From Cadophora sp. MPI-SDFR-AT-0126 (lineage: Eukaryota; Ascomycota; Leotiomycetes; Helotiales; Ploettnerulaceae), in NCBI GenBank assembly GCA_020747065.1, contig JAGMVK010000003.1, forward strand, positions 3,472,001 through 3,536,000: DNA of 64,000 nt, written 5' to 3'. The position numbers and the translations under genes are program-made. Positions 13,601 through 25,945 of this stretch are shown here, piece by piece. The notes beneath the pieces were generated by a model. It saw nothing but the letters and a program-made list of their open reading frames with translations. It searched no databases and had not been told where the DNA came from. Each line of letters opens with the position of its first letter. The stretch's first letter is position 1.

Positions 13601-16600
13601 ACTAAAGGAGACATCTTAGACTTTTTACGCAAGACATTTAGACTTCGGTCAGGAGGAAATCGTATGTTCATGGCTGCTGAAAAGCACTGGCCCCGCAGGT
13701 GTCAAAGATGCATGTCTAGATCTCCCCGCATACTCATCACAGCAAGGGTGGGAGAGAAAGTGGTGAGATTGATCTCGGATGACTTCATGGGCAATGAGCA
13801 AGGAGTACAGACGTAGTAGACAAGAAAACCTGGAACGGCATGTATGTCTACAGGAACCGGATGGCTCTTCCGCGGAAACCTCAAAAAGCAAAGCTGCATA
13901 CAGCTCTGCTGTAGTGGAAAGCCTTCCGTTAAGGGATGGACCTGGTGTGCTTGCGGGACGCCTGAAACAGACTAGACGAGGGCTGGTTCTCCCCCACGAT
14001 TTACCTCGTTGGGAATAAACTGCATGCTTGGGGACGGATGAGCGGATGAGCGGCGTGGTTTGGGTGGAGGAGGAATGGCTGAAAAAGAAAAGTCTCAAAT
14101 GGAGGAGGAGATGAGAAGAGATCGAGTGAGAGCGAGCGAAAGCCGAGGTGAGCCACCCCTATGCACGACACTCGTTCTGGATTGAGTTTGTCCTATCCTG
14201 GCTTTGTTGCTTTTCCTTTGTTTTTGATCCCTCAAGGTTCCTTCCATGATTTGTGTGCTACTATCTAGGTTCAAGAACCAGGGCATACAGATATGGCGTA
14301 GGATTGAGACGGGGAAGAAGGTGCATGGTTATCTCGATGTTTCGCCATTGCTCGCATGCGCATTGATTCCTTAAGCGCTTCCTTCTATGTTTTCTTTTGC
14401 AAAGTGTTTGTAGGCGGATGAAGCGGTTTTTTGCTCGAATAGACTGATGGTGGAGAGTGAAGGATGCCGACAAAAAGGAATGGTAATGGGAAGGGGGGTG
14501 GGATCACGACTCACGCTATTGGCAGACGGATCCCAGGGACGATGTCCCCGGGGAATCGATCCGCTGCCGTGCGTGATGAGGGGCAGATATCAATGACCCG
14601 GCTCGTTCATCTCCTCTCTTCGAAAGCTGAGATCCAGCAGTGGCGAAGTTCCGGTTGGATGAGACGAGATTCTTCTTTGTTTGCCTTTCGCGTTGGAGTT
14701 TTGCGCTCGTGCTGTCGGGATGTTATTTGACTTCCCTTTTGCCCTAGGCTGGGCTGGCTCGCTAAAAATGAAAATAAGAAGCGGCGCCAAAAAGGTAATT
14801 ATTATTATTATTTCTCGCGTACGCCAAGGGGGGTCGCCTGCCGCCTATTTTATCAATTTCGTTTTACATACATACACACACATCATCAGCCCTGTCGACG
14901 GGTAGTGGCGATCTCACACACAGATCAGATCTGGTACCCGTTCGTGTTCAGAATGTGAGATATGACTTTCGCGCGTTGCAATTTCTGAGAGAGTTTGAGT
15001 TTGGAATAGTGGAGCGCCGTGCCGTGATGTGGCTTCGACCGTGTCTCTGCGCGGGAGTAAGTAAGCAAGGACGAGATCGGGTTCCCGAAGATGGATGAAA
15101 TTGGCGATAGGCCAGGAAGTTTTTCACGCTCAAATTTGGGGTCCGGCGGGGTGTGTATCGTCACCAGTATTGTTTTGCGCGCGAATCAGTATTTCACATC
15201 GTTTGGTTTTGACAAATATCGCACGCAACCTTCAAGTATTATCCGTCGGGCAAGTGTCTGTCGGCCTGCCAGGTACTGAACATTATGCACAGTTATATAC
15301 AGTCTCTCGGGGAAGCAGCATACATGTGGGGGTAACAAAGGGGTTTTGCATTACAGTGATATGCAAAGCGCGTTTGCATAGGACTGGTCCAAGCATTAAA
15401 TAAACTCTGTCGCAATGGGAGATCAACTGCATAAAACGAGATTTACACACGTGGAGGAGAGAGAGAGGGGAAGTTCCCGCTGCTTGCTGCATGTAATAGT
15501 GTTCTTTGTTATGTTTCCAGATTAACGCACGCAAGAGAATATCCCGGGACATGTGGCAATAGCATACACGGTATATGCGTACATCAATCATGAATCAGCC
15601 TTTGCGTTTGGAAAGTAGAGTAGTATTCTCTACGCCTCGATGGCAGAGACATGTGTCTCACCCAAACAGAAAACGTTCGGGAAGGATTTGGTTGAAGCCC
15701 CGGAGCCGGTAGGAACGAGCGAGGAGAGAGGAGAAGAAAGTAAGACGTAGATGGCTGGTTCATGGAAAGTGCCGTCCTCGATGCCGTGGTTGTTGACTTC
15801 GTTCGCTTCCCGTAGCTCTCATGATCTAGACTTTTTGACTTTGAACTTGCGCTGCAGCAACGGTAGTTGAAATTTTCTCTTCCTTGCCTTACTTCACTGA
15901 TGTATTGAATTGTATGTATGTCTCTCAGTAGTTCAGTAGCAGTAGCAGTAGCTGGTCGCAGTCTGCGAGACGAAACCAGTCCAATCGCGATCGACGTCAG
16001 TGCTTCTTGGCGGGTCTGTGACCGCTGTCAGGCAGTTTCAGGCTTAGTTCGACTACGGGACGGGTAGTTAGTGCTCGAAATAGCGTGCGGGTTGCAGCGT
16101 CCCTAGCCTGTGCGTTTGGCACTGAAATTTAGTGTTGTAGCACTGGCCACCAGCTATCTATCGGATCGAGCCTCGGAACGATACCGCACTCCACCATACC
16201 ACATGCAACTCCACCAAAGCAACTAACTTCCTTGCCCTTTTCCACTCTCCAAATCAAAGTCTCGATCGCATGGGTGAGGGACAGTGAGTACATGTCAAAT
16301 GTGTCAGCTCTGCGAGTGGAAATGGCTACGTCTCTCGGCATCTAGAGAAGCGAGCTCCCCTATTCAGGGCCCGTTTTGCCGGCTCAAGCGACATGATGTT
16401 TCTGTTATTCCCGCCCGATATCACGTCAGATTCCTCCAGGCCATGATCGCGGAACAGAAGAGCCTACGGGGGTAGTCGATACATCCACAAACAAACAGTA
16501 TTACAGTAGTATATTCGATATTCCCGCGTTGCTGTTCAAATCTACCGCCGCTTGCGCAACTTGCGGGCCCAGCATCATCATGCTTACCTGCTTTCCAGAA

Positions 16601-19386
16601 CCGTGGACGGCTTGGATGATGACTTACTCCTATCTCATACCATTGGTCGGCTCCAGTGCTACCTCTTCAGGGTACGAGCAGCCCGTGTACTCACGTATCC
16701 TCTCGGGACTTTCACACTTATCTCTCTCACACTTCACAGTGGTTTTTCGTCCAGGCAGCGGCCGGCCCATGGGCTTCATACTCGAGACTGCCATTGACTG
16801 ACCCCCACGAACCCTACATTTGAATATACTGTATCCCAGATTACCACTCTTAGTTCCCGAACGCGTACTGTTTTTGGGTGTCGCATCGTGTCCTCCTAAC
16901 AGTTTTTGATACCACCCCAGGTACCCATACTGCAACGGGCCGTTGATGTGGGCGAGCTCAACCCCTCACGTTTTAATTGGAAAGAACCCCGGGTCCGCGC
17001 AAACAAAGAAAACAACACAGCGACGTGAGATGGTCAAAAATGTGAACCAATGTTGTGTGCAGTAGTACGTGCACGACTCATGTTTTCAGCGATCGGGGCA
17101 GGCACTCGTCTCTGGTGTGCCAATAAACTGCGTGATGCAGCCAGGTCTTGGAAAGTAGGGTTTGCCTCTCTGTAAGCCCGGTGAGCTGATGCAAAACAGA
17201 GGTGCTGTGCTCTGCAGCTCATCCAGGAACCCGTCCGGATTCTGCCCCTCGGCTCCCCTCCTCAGAATTAAACTCATGGAGGGATCTATCCCTTGCTGCA
17301 ATCCAATACAACTACTCTGGTATGATCCACAGAGTTTCTCGCCGTTCCGAACGGCCAGTTACAACCTGGCTGCGCCTCTTACTGATTAGCAGCCGGCCAG
17401 TGGTTGACCCAGACTGCTGGAAGGTGCAGCAGTCTTGGTAAATTAGATCCTTCTGTGCTTTGCATGCTGCTCGCTGCTTCAAGAGAGCCTGTCTGCTGGC
17501 CGTCCTACGTGGGCGTGCGTCTGCTTTCTCAAGCTGTGGTACTGCATAGCTCCAGACTGCCCGTGAAGTCTGCCAATATCTCCATCCTGCAATCACAATC
17601 ATTGATAGGTATCACAACAGTGAACACAGCAGTAACAGCAGAGCAAGGCAACGCAAAAATTTGTACTGCGGAGCAAAATTCAATTAGTTAGCCACAGCAT
17701 GTCTGCTGTCCGTCCCATGGTGTGTCCGGGCCGATCTGCGCCCCTTGATCTTTTGTTTGAGCCTTACTCGTTGCTTCTCTCGTACCTTGTCGGGCTGGTT
17801 CCTTGAATCACAGGCCTCCCACCCATCCACCAGACAGGCCACAAGGGATTTGCGTTCAGGATGTCATTTCTCATGCGGGCTTGGTGCAGATGTATATATT
17901 TTCGTGCATTCGCTCTGCAGCACGCTCCTGCTGCTTTCATCTGAAAAACATGGTCAGATCTGTCACTTATTCCACTTCTCGGAAAGATCGATCGGAGCAT
18001 AATTAGAACCTGACGGCCCAATTCATCTCTCGCTATCCATCTTACCAGAATTGCTGCCCCTCGGACCGCCATTTGAGTTTGAGGTCGCTGGTCTTACATC
18101 GTGTCCTCGTCTGGGGACCGGCTCAGCTTGATCCAGGGTTTCAACAGAGTTCAGCGTTGTCGATTGTCGCTTCGTCCGTTGCCCTGCCCAGCATCCAAGA
18201 GGACACAGGACCACACACAGACTACTGCTACTTTCAGACGGGATTTGATTCGGGTTTTTGAAGCACCAGGATACGTAACCTGCTACCTCTTCCAGACAAG
18301 ACTGCAAGACAGGCCTGCGAGGCTCGTCGACTACTGCCGGCTTCCGCAGGAGTAAGAGCGGCGGATGTCTCACATACCCATTGCCTTGCTTTTCGGGAGC
18401 GTGTGATTATAGAGGGGTAAAGAATCAAACAGAGCATCTAGCAGCGCAGCGCAAGTCCAGGTCGATGTCCAGGCCCTAGTCTGCACCACATTCCACAGTC
18501 CAGCTCCAGCAAGCAAGCAAGCCAAAAGGCTGGCGTAGTGTTTCTCCTTTGCGAGTGCCTCCGATGCCATCCTATCTTCTCGCAAGCTTAGCGATTGCCA
18601 GCTCGTTCCACGTCTTGGTCCGGATCTTGCCAGCAGCTTTACTCAACATCTGCTCACCAGTTTCGTGAGGAGGCATCCGGCCCTTTCGGCCCAGACGGGT
18701 CTCGTCTCGGGAAGGAAAACGCAGTTTCGGTCGGGATCTCCTCGCCTTGCTTCCCTAGCTAGCTGACAGCCACGCTTCAAGCCTTCAATCGATATCCTAT
18801 GTACTATCAACAGCATCCCAGGTCCCAGCTTCTCCACAAAAGCCTACATTTGGTTTTTGGCTTGTGCAACCTCTGACCGCACACCCCTTCCAAACGCCAC
18901 CATCCACCCCAGCACCAAAGACCAGCAGATCAATACAACTCACCACTCAGCGCCTGGCTCGCTTTACGGGCTAAATTCTCCGAAAGGGGAGACCCCCTTG
19001 ATCAACAGTTCGTTCGCCTTCCTTTTTCTTCTTCCCATGTCATGTCTAGAACTCAATAATCCCTCCTTTGTCTCGGTGCCTAGTTTCTCTAGCTATCAGC
19101 CACCATCCAAAAAACCCCTGGAGATCGCTAGCATTCGTCTGCATGCATGTGAATTAAACTAATATCTTGTCCCGCCGGTCTAGCGTCCTGAACCCACCCT
19201 GCAGGCATTACAATCTGCTCCACTCTGTCGGGCCCTGATACATCTATCTAGATCCCCTTCCCTCTGTCTGAACTTGCATCCTCGTTTATGATCTTCAATA
19301 CGACAACTCGACTTGAACATCACACCGCCGTTCAGTCGCGTTGAGCCTGACATCTTCATCCCTGGTGTCTGGTATATATCATCAGG

Positions 19387-21391
19387 ATGGTTCAACAACT
19401 TCCTGGAGGAGGGCCTCCCTTACAACAGGGAGCTTTCTATCCTCAAAGGGAGAGCAACTGGTCTCGAAATGACCGAAACACATTCCTAGATTTACCCCAG
19501 GAACCGCGACTCTCAAACCTACCTCCTGGGCAGCATCGCCATGAACCAGCAATTCCAGCAGTTAGTCCCATTACCCATTGATGAAGAAGTTCTCCAGCTG
19601 ACAGATATAAGACAATCGATTCATTATTGAAGGAATATGCTGCTATTCCGGGTCTTAAAAGATGGGCCTTGATTGTCCAAACAGACCAGCCTGAACCCCG
19701 GATATTCACTTCCCAATCTCTGAGGCCGTATCGGGATCAGTTCTTCACAGAACAGTTCAAAGATACGTTCATGAGCAGTTCTTTGCGAGCTGAAGCACGA
19801 GAAGGATATCAAAGCTCTTGTATGATCCCACAACGCTTTGCGAGATGCAGTTACTAATTGATATTACAGCATTTCACCAAGATGGGAGCATGTACAGTGA
19901 ATTTGACTCGGATGGCAAGTACGATGCTCGGAAACAGAGCAGTGCGTCGGAAATCAGTCGACGGCACCATCGGAAGTCCAGGTCGGAGGATTCTGAGGGA
20001 GACGGTTCCGTCAGTGCGAAGAGGAGACGCAAGGGGTATGGGGGACAGTATCGAGAGAAGTCTAACGAGGACATGCCGGTAGCCCAGGCTACTACAAGAC
20101 ACGACATGGAGATTGGGAACGATAGGCAAGTCGATGAGTACTACTACGTCCGTTTCAAGGACATGCAACAGTCCGCCTGCAAGATCATGGGGAAGGCGTT
20201 CGTAAAATTAGTGGAACCCAAGAAACAAACCCACCACCCCTACACCAAAGGCGACGTGAAAGCACCGCCGTGGTGGCCAAATACCACTGGCGAAGACTGT
20301 GTACGGCACAAAGAACCTGACCATCTTCTGAAGCCCGGTAAGTGTTTCTCGAACCCGAGTCATACCCTTTATACTGATTCCAAACCAGAGCGAATTCGCC
20401 TGCTGAGGCACATACTCAAGATGATTGTGGAGCCTACCGAGAAACAGTGCCCAACTGTTCAGAAGCTGGGTCTCAACGTCAAAAAGCTTGAAGTTGCTAC
20501 TATGGAGGTGATGTCGCCTTGGTTCGCCGACAAGGAACATCCGGAGAATGACTTGAAGAAGCCGTTCTTGAGAGAGATCTTCAAGGTGGCTAAACTTCAA
20601 GAACGGTATAAGAATGGGGAGATTGGTAAGTACTCATGTCATCCAAGGACACTCAGAACTGACACATCTTAGACGGGACAACAATCGTCCATGTCCGATA
20701 TGGTGAAAGCATTGCTCTCGATGATGACTCAGAGGGTGACAGTGAGAGCTACACTAAATTTGAGCCAGAAGATGATACCGCCATCAGCTCGGTACACATG
20801 CCAACACCACCGGAGAGTTTGGTTTCTCCTTCCATGGCTCAGCACCAACAGTTCCAGCAACCCGAAGACAACAGCATGCGAACAATGCGTACTGGTCTTC
20901 CAATGCGGTACAATGGCCCAATCGATCAAATGGGGTATGAGGACCAAACTTTCCGCAGCATGAACCAGTTTCAGCAACACAGCCCCAATAGTATCGACCC
21001 AAGTCGAAGGAATTACATTCAGCCACCAGTGTTCCCAAGTCCCCAGCAGAGCATGTTCTCGAACGGATGGTCGAACCCAGTCACTTCAGCGCCAACGAGC
21101 CAATTCTACACTACATCACCTCAATCTTCACTGGGGCCCTTCCTTCCCCTGCCTCAGCCACAGACAGCTCATATGAATCAACCGGTTCATTCGTTCAATG
21201 ACACCTTGACGAGATACGACACCAGTCCCGCGATGGGCAGTCAGGTCAGGACAGGAAGCTTGGGCCATCCTCACCATCAAATCCAGAGTCATGCTACGTT
21301 CCAAGACTACTTGAACGCCGACAACAGCCAATTCGGTCAACATCCCGAGATGAAGGATGAACATCAACAGCATCTCCACCAACAGAATTAA
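19387..21391 (+). CDS. YDR124W-like helical-bundle domain protein
   Basis: Five exons, 19387-19560, 19612-19819, 19870-20337, 20389-20625 and 20673-21391, join in frame to 601 aa; all introns are 47-51 nt. After an unstructured Gln/Pro-rich start and a conserved block (LLKEYAAIPGLKRWALIVQT) comes a basic, Ser-rich segment with KRRRK, a likely nuclear signal, near 178. The family block, about 215-355, includes DEYYYVRFKDM, APPWWP, HKEPDHLLKPERIRLLRHIL and MSPWFAD. I recognise this as the domain shared by yeast YDR124W and Aspergillus fumigatus AFUB_079030 of the subtelomeric hrmA-associated cluster (formerly DUF2841). The last ~200 residues are low-complexity Gln/His/Pro/Ser. No enzyme motif is visible; a nuclear, possibly regulatory role is inferred. 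The first intron (GTTAGT...CTGAC...AG, 51 nt) is my model and is needed to join two frames. Confidence 0.75.
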
Positions 21392-24300
21392 GCAATGCAA
21401 CGCCCGACCTGGGGTTTGTGTCGGCAATGGAGTATTGTTGCAGGCGATCGAATAGTGGAGGCAGTATTTGTCGCGTATACCCACTCATCCATCTTCAATC
21501 GCTCCGCTTTCCGAGGAGTCTAGCCTGGCGGTACAGGTGTTCTGTTTGTCATTGTCAATTCATTGTCGTCATGTTCGACAATTGCATCAAGATTCAAGCA
21601 CAGCATATCATCGGAAGGCTATCGATTGGCATCCTCACATCTCGAGCGTCTCGCAAAATTCAATCTTCATTTATTGCAAGGGTGGTTCGCCAGCAGTCGG
21701 CACCAGAATCCGTGCCGTCAGGCACAGTCAACACTTCACATCAATTACATCGTCATCTTCTTCGAGAATTGTTCATTGTCACCATTACCGCTATGCCAGC
21801 ATTTTCAGTCTGTTTGTCTTTTAATTTTTTTTCTTTTGTGAGGGTTCATAGGAGGTCCGGGTCCGGTCACGGTATGTTTTTGTGTTGACCAACGAGATAT
21901 GAAATATGTTTAATACGCTTCATCGGGTGCGAGACTGTTGTTTTGGTAATTGACTGGTTTATCTCCACCGAGCGAGCGATCGATCGACTTCGGAAGCACT
22001 TCTTGTATCCTCTCTCAAGATCACCTTCGACTGCAAACATTTTGCTGCTTTGGTCGTATGGGATTGTCATTAGGGAGGAGTGAGTAGGGAGTATGGAGAC
22101 ATGAATTATGCTTATAAAAGGTGGTATGGACGGAAGGGATGGAACGTACTGGGTTCGACAGAAAAAGATATTTATCTATGTATGGCGGATGGGAGTTTGG
22201 CTTTGGTGTTTGGCTTGGCTCGTTTGCCTGCTTGGATTTACTTTGCTTCGATTTACCTCTTCGCGTTCTCAACTCGCCCCTGCTTGGTTTCATGAGGGGT
22301 GGTGTGGATGGTTGTATTGATCCGTCTTCTTCTTCGATTCTTGGATGGTGCGGTTTATTCTAGTATGCGATCGTTATCAAGGGGGTAATATTTGGAGACA
22401 AAGTGGTATTCGATTTGGGCTTGTAAAGGTCTCATAAGGATCTAGGGAATTGGGCGATCGAGATTGTAAGGAATGGGATGGAATGGAATGAGATATGATA
22501 TGATAAAAGCCGTGTAACGCAATACCTGCAATGGAAACTTCATTGTTTGGGCATGGAATGGATGGGGGATGGGAATGCGATGTCCTTTGATCGAGTATAT
22601 ACCTGCGCAATCATCACGGCGAGATAGGCCTGCCCCGTCTACCTGTTGGCAGAAGAAGAAGAGAATCTAAGTCAGCCTTGGGGCTCTGCATATATCATTG
22701 ATTTATTTTGGATTCATATAACGTCTGCATTACATCTACTTAACTTCCTTCTTCCATTAGTGCTCTCCTCTGTTCTGTATCTCGTATTTTGTCGTTACCT
22801 CCATTCTTTATGTGTGTGTACTGGTATCTGCCATCTTCTGTCTCGCGCTGTAACTTAATGGTTCCTTCGTCCTTCTTCTGCCTACTGATTCTGTTCTTCT
22901 GCAATCCGTTGGGCTTAGTCTTGGTCTCTATGATATTAGATCCAACCTTGATTTATCCCACAAGTATTGTATGTTTTCTTCCTTTCAGCCTCCGTTTGTG
23001 TCGCTGGCCTTCGTCACTCGTGCTTATTGTGTGACCGGGTAGGTGATGGGTAGAGTGTCCTGCTGTCCATAGTGACCTGGGATAGTGTGTGGAAGTATTC
23101 AGGACTGGGCCTGATCGGAGATTGAGGATCGGAAGTTTGTTGTCGTCTTAGAGGAATGCGCGGAGGTCGAGAGGGGATCGGGATTTTCGATACTGGTAGT
23201 CTGCGAGGATGTCTGATTCAGTTCGCTTTCATCTAGATCAAGTCGAGTATGTGCGAGTGAGGGCCCAGCAAGGTGTGATTCTCAGCGTCATGATGTGCTT
23301 ATGCTGGAGCCGTGATGACAGGGCAAGTGGAGTTGGTTCTTCATCTTAATTTCGCAGTGTATTCGCATCGTGACCGGGGTTACGAAGGGGTGGAGCTGGT
23401 GAGGACGTCTGTTTGCATGGGCGTGAGAGGCTCTGAACGAAGAAGCAGTTGAACTCTGCCTTTGCTGGAGATTTGAAAATTGAGAATTCAAGCCACTGGC
23501 TGTCAAAACAGAGGCTTGTACTGGGAATGTGACATATCATATTTCCTCATAGGAACCGCTGAAGAAGTATTGAAAAAGGTCTCACAGAGATTTTCTGCAG
23601 CTCTGAATCAGATTTCGATTCTATTATAGTCTGTTAACTATAATATACTATGAACGACCTTCCAGAACCATACGAGTGGAGTCAAGCCGGGGATTTAGTG
23701 GTGCAATAGTATCAAAAGACCTAAAAGTTCTCGATACGACGTTGCAGGCGACTTTCGGCATGGGCATCGCATCTTGTAGCAATTGGAAGCTATTCAGCCA
23801 TTCAATGAAGTCAAGTCAACGGTCTTACAAAATTCGAAGACAGGGAGTATTTACAAGGTATGGATTTGAAATCCACATGAAGACGCCAGAAACGCCGACT
23901 TTGTTGACATCAGTCTGGGTAAGAGAAGCTCTTTGGACCCGAGGACCTGGAGCGACCTGGAAAACTAGAATTACTGTAGGCTTCCTCAACCCGGTTTTTG
24001 GAGATTGACCTCCACAGAGCTATGCGTGCTCTCAAATGCTTCATCAAACCTTCTAGTATTCTATCTATCGAAGTGTCTCTTCTCACACCGTAAACACATA
24101 TCTCGATCCCGAATCACTCCCCAATCTACGCATTGCCTTCCCCCTATTTCTCAGCACGATTATCCACTCCAGACAATACCTTACCATCACTAATTACCAT
24201 CCATCCAGAAATCTGAACACCATCACAGTGTCATGCCCAGCATCAAGATGGAAACGCACGGTATCTATATCTGACGTATTAAGGCTCAATTGAATCGCAC

Positions 24301-25099
24301 CCCACTCTGCACCCATCCCACGCCCCGACCATGGTAACACCGCTATATACGATCAGCATAACGCACAATACCGTAACCATGCCACGCATGAGCAAATCCA
24401 TGATGCACGGTATATGAAAAGCAAGGAGTAAAGTGGATGATGCGGGCCGAGAGCGTGAAAGAGCCTGAACGGGAAGGAACTGCATGATGCTTAGGGAGAC
24501 ACCACCAGCTGACGTGGTAGGTGGCGTGGAAGCCTGTGTCTTTTCTGTTGGTATCATGTTGGATATGTGGCTGTGTGTAATACATCTGTGCTTGTGAACG
24601 TCGATGTGAACGTCGATGCTAATCTCATCGTAAATTGTGAAGACAGCGGCAGGGGTCACAGCGTGCGTGCATTGGCCGACTTGTGGGTCTTGTATCCCCT
24701 GAGAGACACGAAAGCCGCTTTAAAAACACGACTTATTCCCGGAATATGGAGACAGAAGCTCGAGATCGATCGACTTGTGATAAATCGAGTTGTGTGCGGC
24801 CGCAGCTGCTGAATAAATCTGCAAGTTGTTTCGAATGCCCTGATCATTTAAGCGAGTTAGCAAAGGGGGCGGAATAGGGGTCAATGGCATTTTTCTTTTG
24901 TTTATGCCAAGGCATGAACTGCAGCATGCCCAACAGACTCAATGGCAGAATGAAGACATTATGCACTTGTGTTCTCTACCTTGTGGCCCTAGGAAGGAAT
25001 TCTTCAGTATCGTTGCCTTTTTGTGGGGTTTCTACAATTTTGTCTATTTACAAACGGAAAATGTACCGCGTCGTGTTATTCAGACTACTCAACCCGTAC
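21392..25099. other. Gene-poor region downstream of the YDR124W-like gene
   Basis: I find no convincing gene. The first kilobase probably contains 3' UTR. An 8-bp inverted repeat with a 6-nt loop (ATTATAGT/ACTATAAT) lies at 23623-23644 and a 12-bp perfect tandem duplication at 24594-24617. A 110-codon ORF near 23676-24008 lacks recognisable features. Confidence 0.45.
24594..24617 (+). repeat. 12-bp tandem duplication (GTGAACGTCGAT x2)
   Basis: Two perfect head-to-tail copies lie in non-coding sequence; probably replication slippage. Confidence 0.85.
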
Positions 25100-25428
25100 T
25101 CACTTACTCTCCGTATCTTCGCTGTCCTCATCATTGTCATTAATCTTAATCTCCTGTCAAACAGCCAATTTCGACCGCCCTGTCGCAGCCTTCAACTGTT
25201 CATCAAACCAAATCGAAGCCATCTCCTCAGTATCGAGCTTCGTTAGTCTCTTTTGTAGCTCTTGGGAGAGGTTTAACATGCAGACCATGCAGACTAAGAT
25301 TCTCCATTTCAGCAGGTGTTCGTGGTTTTTTTTGTTGGGACATGGAACCCGCTCGAGAGAGCATGGTCGTGGTCGAGGTTTTTAGACGGAGCTGCCCATG
25401 TTGATGATTCGTTTTGTGGCGTGGCCAT
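25100..25428 (-). pseudogene. Decayed short gene of unknown family
   Basis: Three overlapping minus-strand frames read like consecutive pieces of one small hydrophilic protein. Frame one runs from ATG at 25428 (MATPQNESSTWAAPSKNL...) into a run of eight A near 25331-25338. A second frame continues with KKPRTPAEMENLSLHGLHVK. A third continues with SQELQKRLTKLDTEEMASIW and FDEQLKAATGRSKLAV, then meets TGA (25157-25159), after which the same frame continues with an acidic tail EIKINDNDEDSEDTESK to a final TGA at 25100. Two frameshifts plus one in-frame stop indicate a dead gene of about 105 codons, or a badly sequenced live one. I do not recognise the family. Gaps between pieces are too small for introns. 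Confidence 0.4.
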
Positions 25429-25945
25429 TAAATCGAAGGGAGAAGTCGAAGTGGTATGGCATGACTGGGATGGGAGCCGTTTATTGAAATGTGGTGCTTG
25501 CGCTGAGCAGTCGAGGGTAGTTGGTCAATAGGAAAGATGGGGATATATATTGCTGATATTGTCTAAGTTACGAGAAAGAATGCCTATCAAAATCTTGTCA
25601 TAGTGACAGGAATGTGGTTTGGTCTTCATTTCATCAGAAATCTATGACTGGCGATTAGATTACGGCTCATGTTTGCAACTGTCGCACTTCATTCATCCCA
25701 CCAACGGACAAGATCTTATAGAAATGCAGTGTTTTCGATCTAGCGGTCTACGATGAGGAGGATATGGTTTTCTCTTAGGTTGTTGAAGACTCATCATGAG
25801 CATTTGAAGTGACGTTTCATGATTTGCGTGTTAATTGCCAGCTCTAAAGTCATCCAGAATATTTACACGCCGCCAACAATGGATACAAGGCCCGCAATAT
25901 TCCCATGCCAACATTCCATTAGCTTGATTAATACCTTGCATACTG

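Larger units (their letters stand above)
10245..19386. other. 9.1-kb gene-poor region
   Basis: No ORF in either strand shows a domain, signal peptide or plausible splice chain. It begins with the ABCC 3' region, a hexanucleotide repeat (10351-10385) and a purine-rich tract (10599-10690). The remainder is ordinary-looking sequence with only short ORFs. The last 1-2 kb probably contains the promoter and long leader of the gene starting at 19387. Long non-coding stretches like this often precede fungal developmental regulators, so regulatory DNA or a long non-coding transcript is possible. Confidence 0.5.

Noticed and set aside
23623..23644. Short inverted repeat as a transposon end
   Set aside because: Only 8 bp, with no target duplication or transposase; probably chance or a small hairpin.
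23676..24008. 110-codon + strand ORF
   Set aside because: No recognisable features, and the flanking sequence offers no exons.
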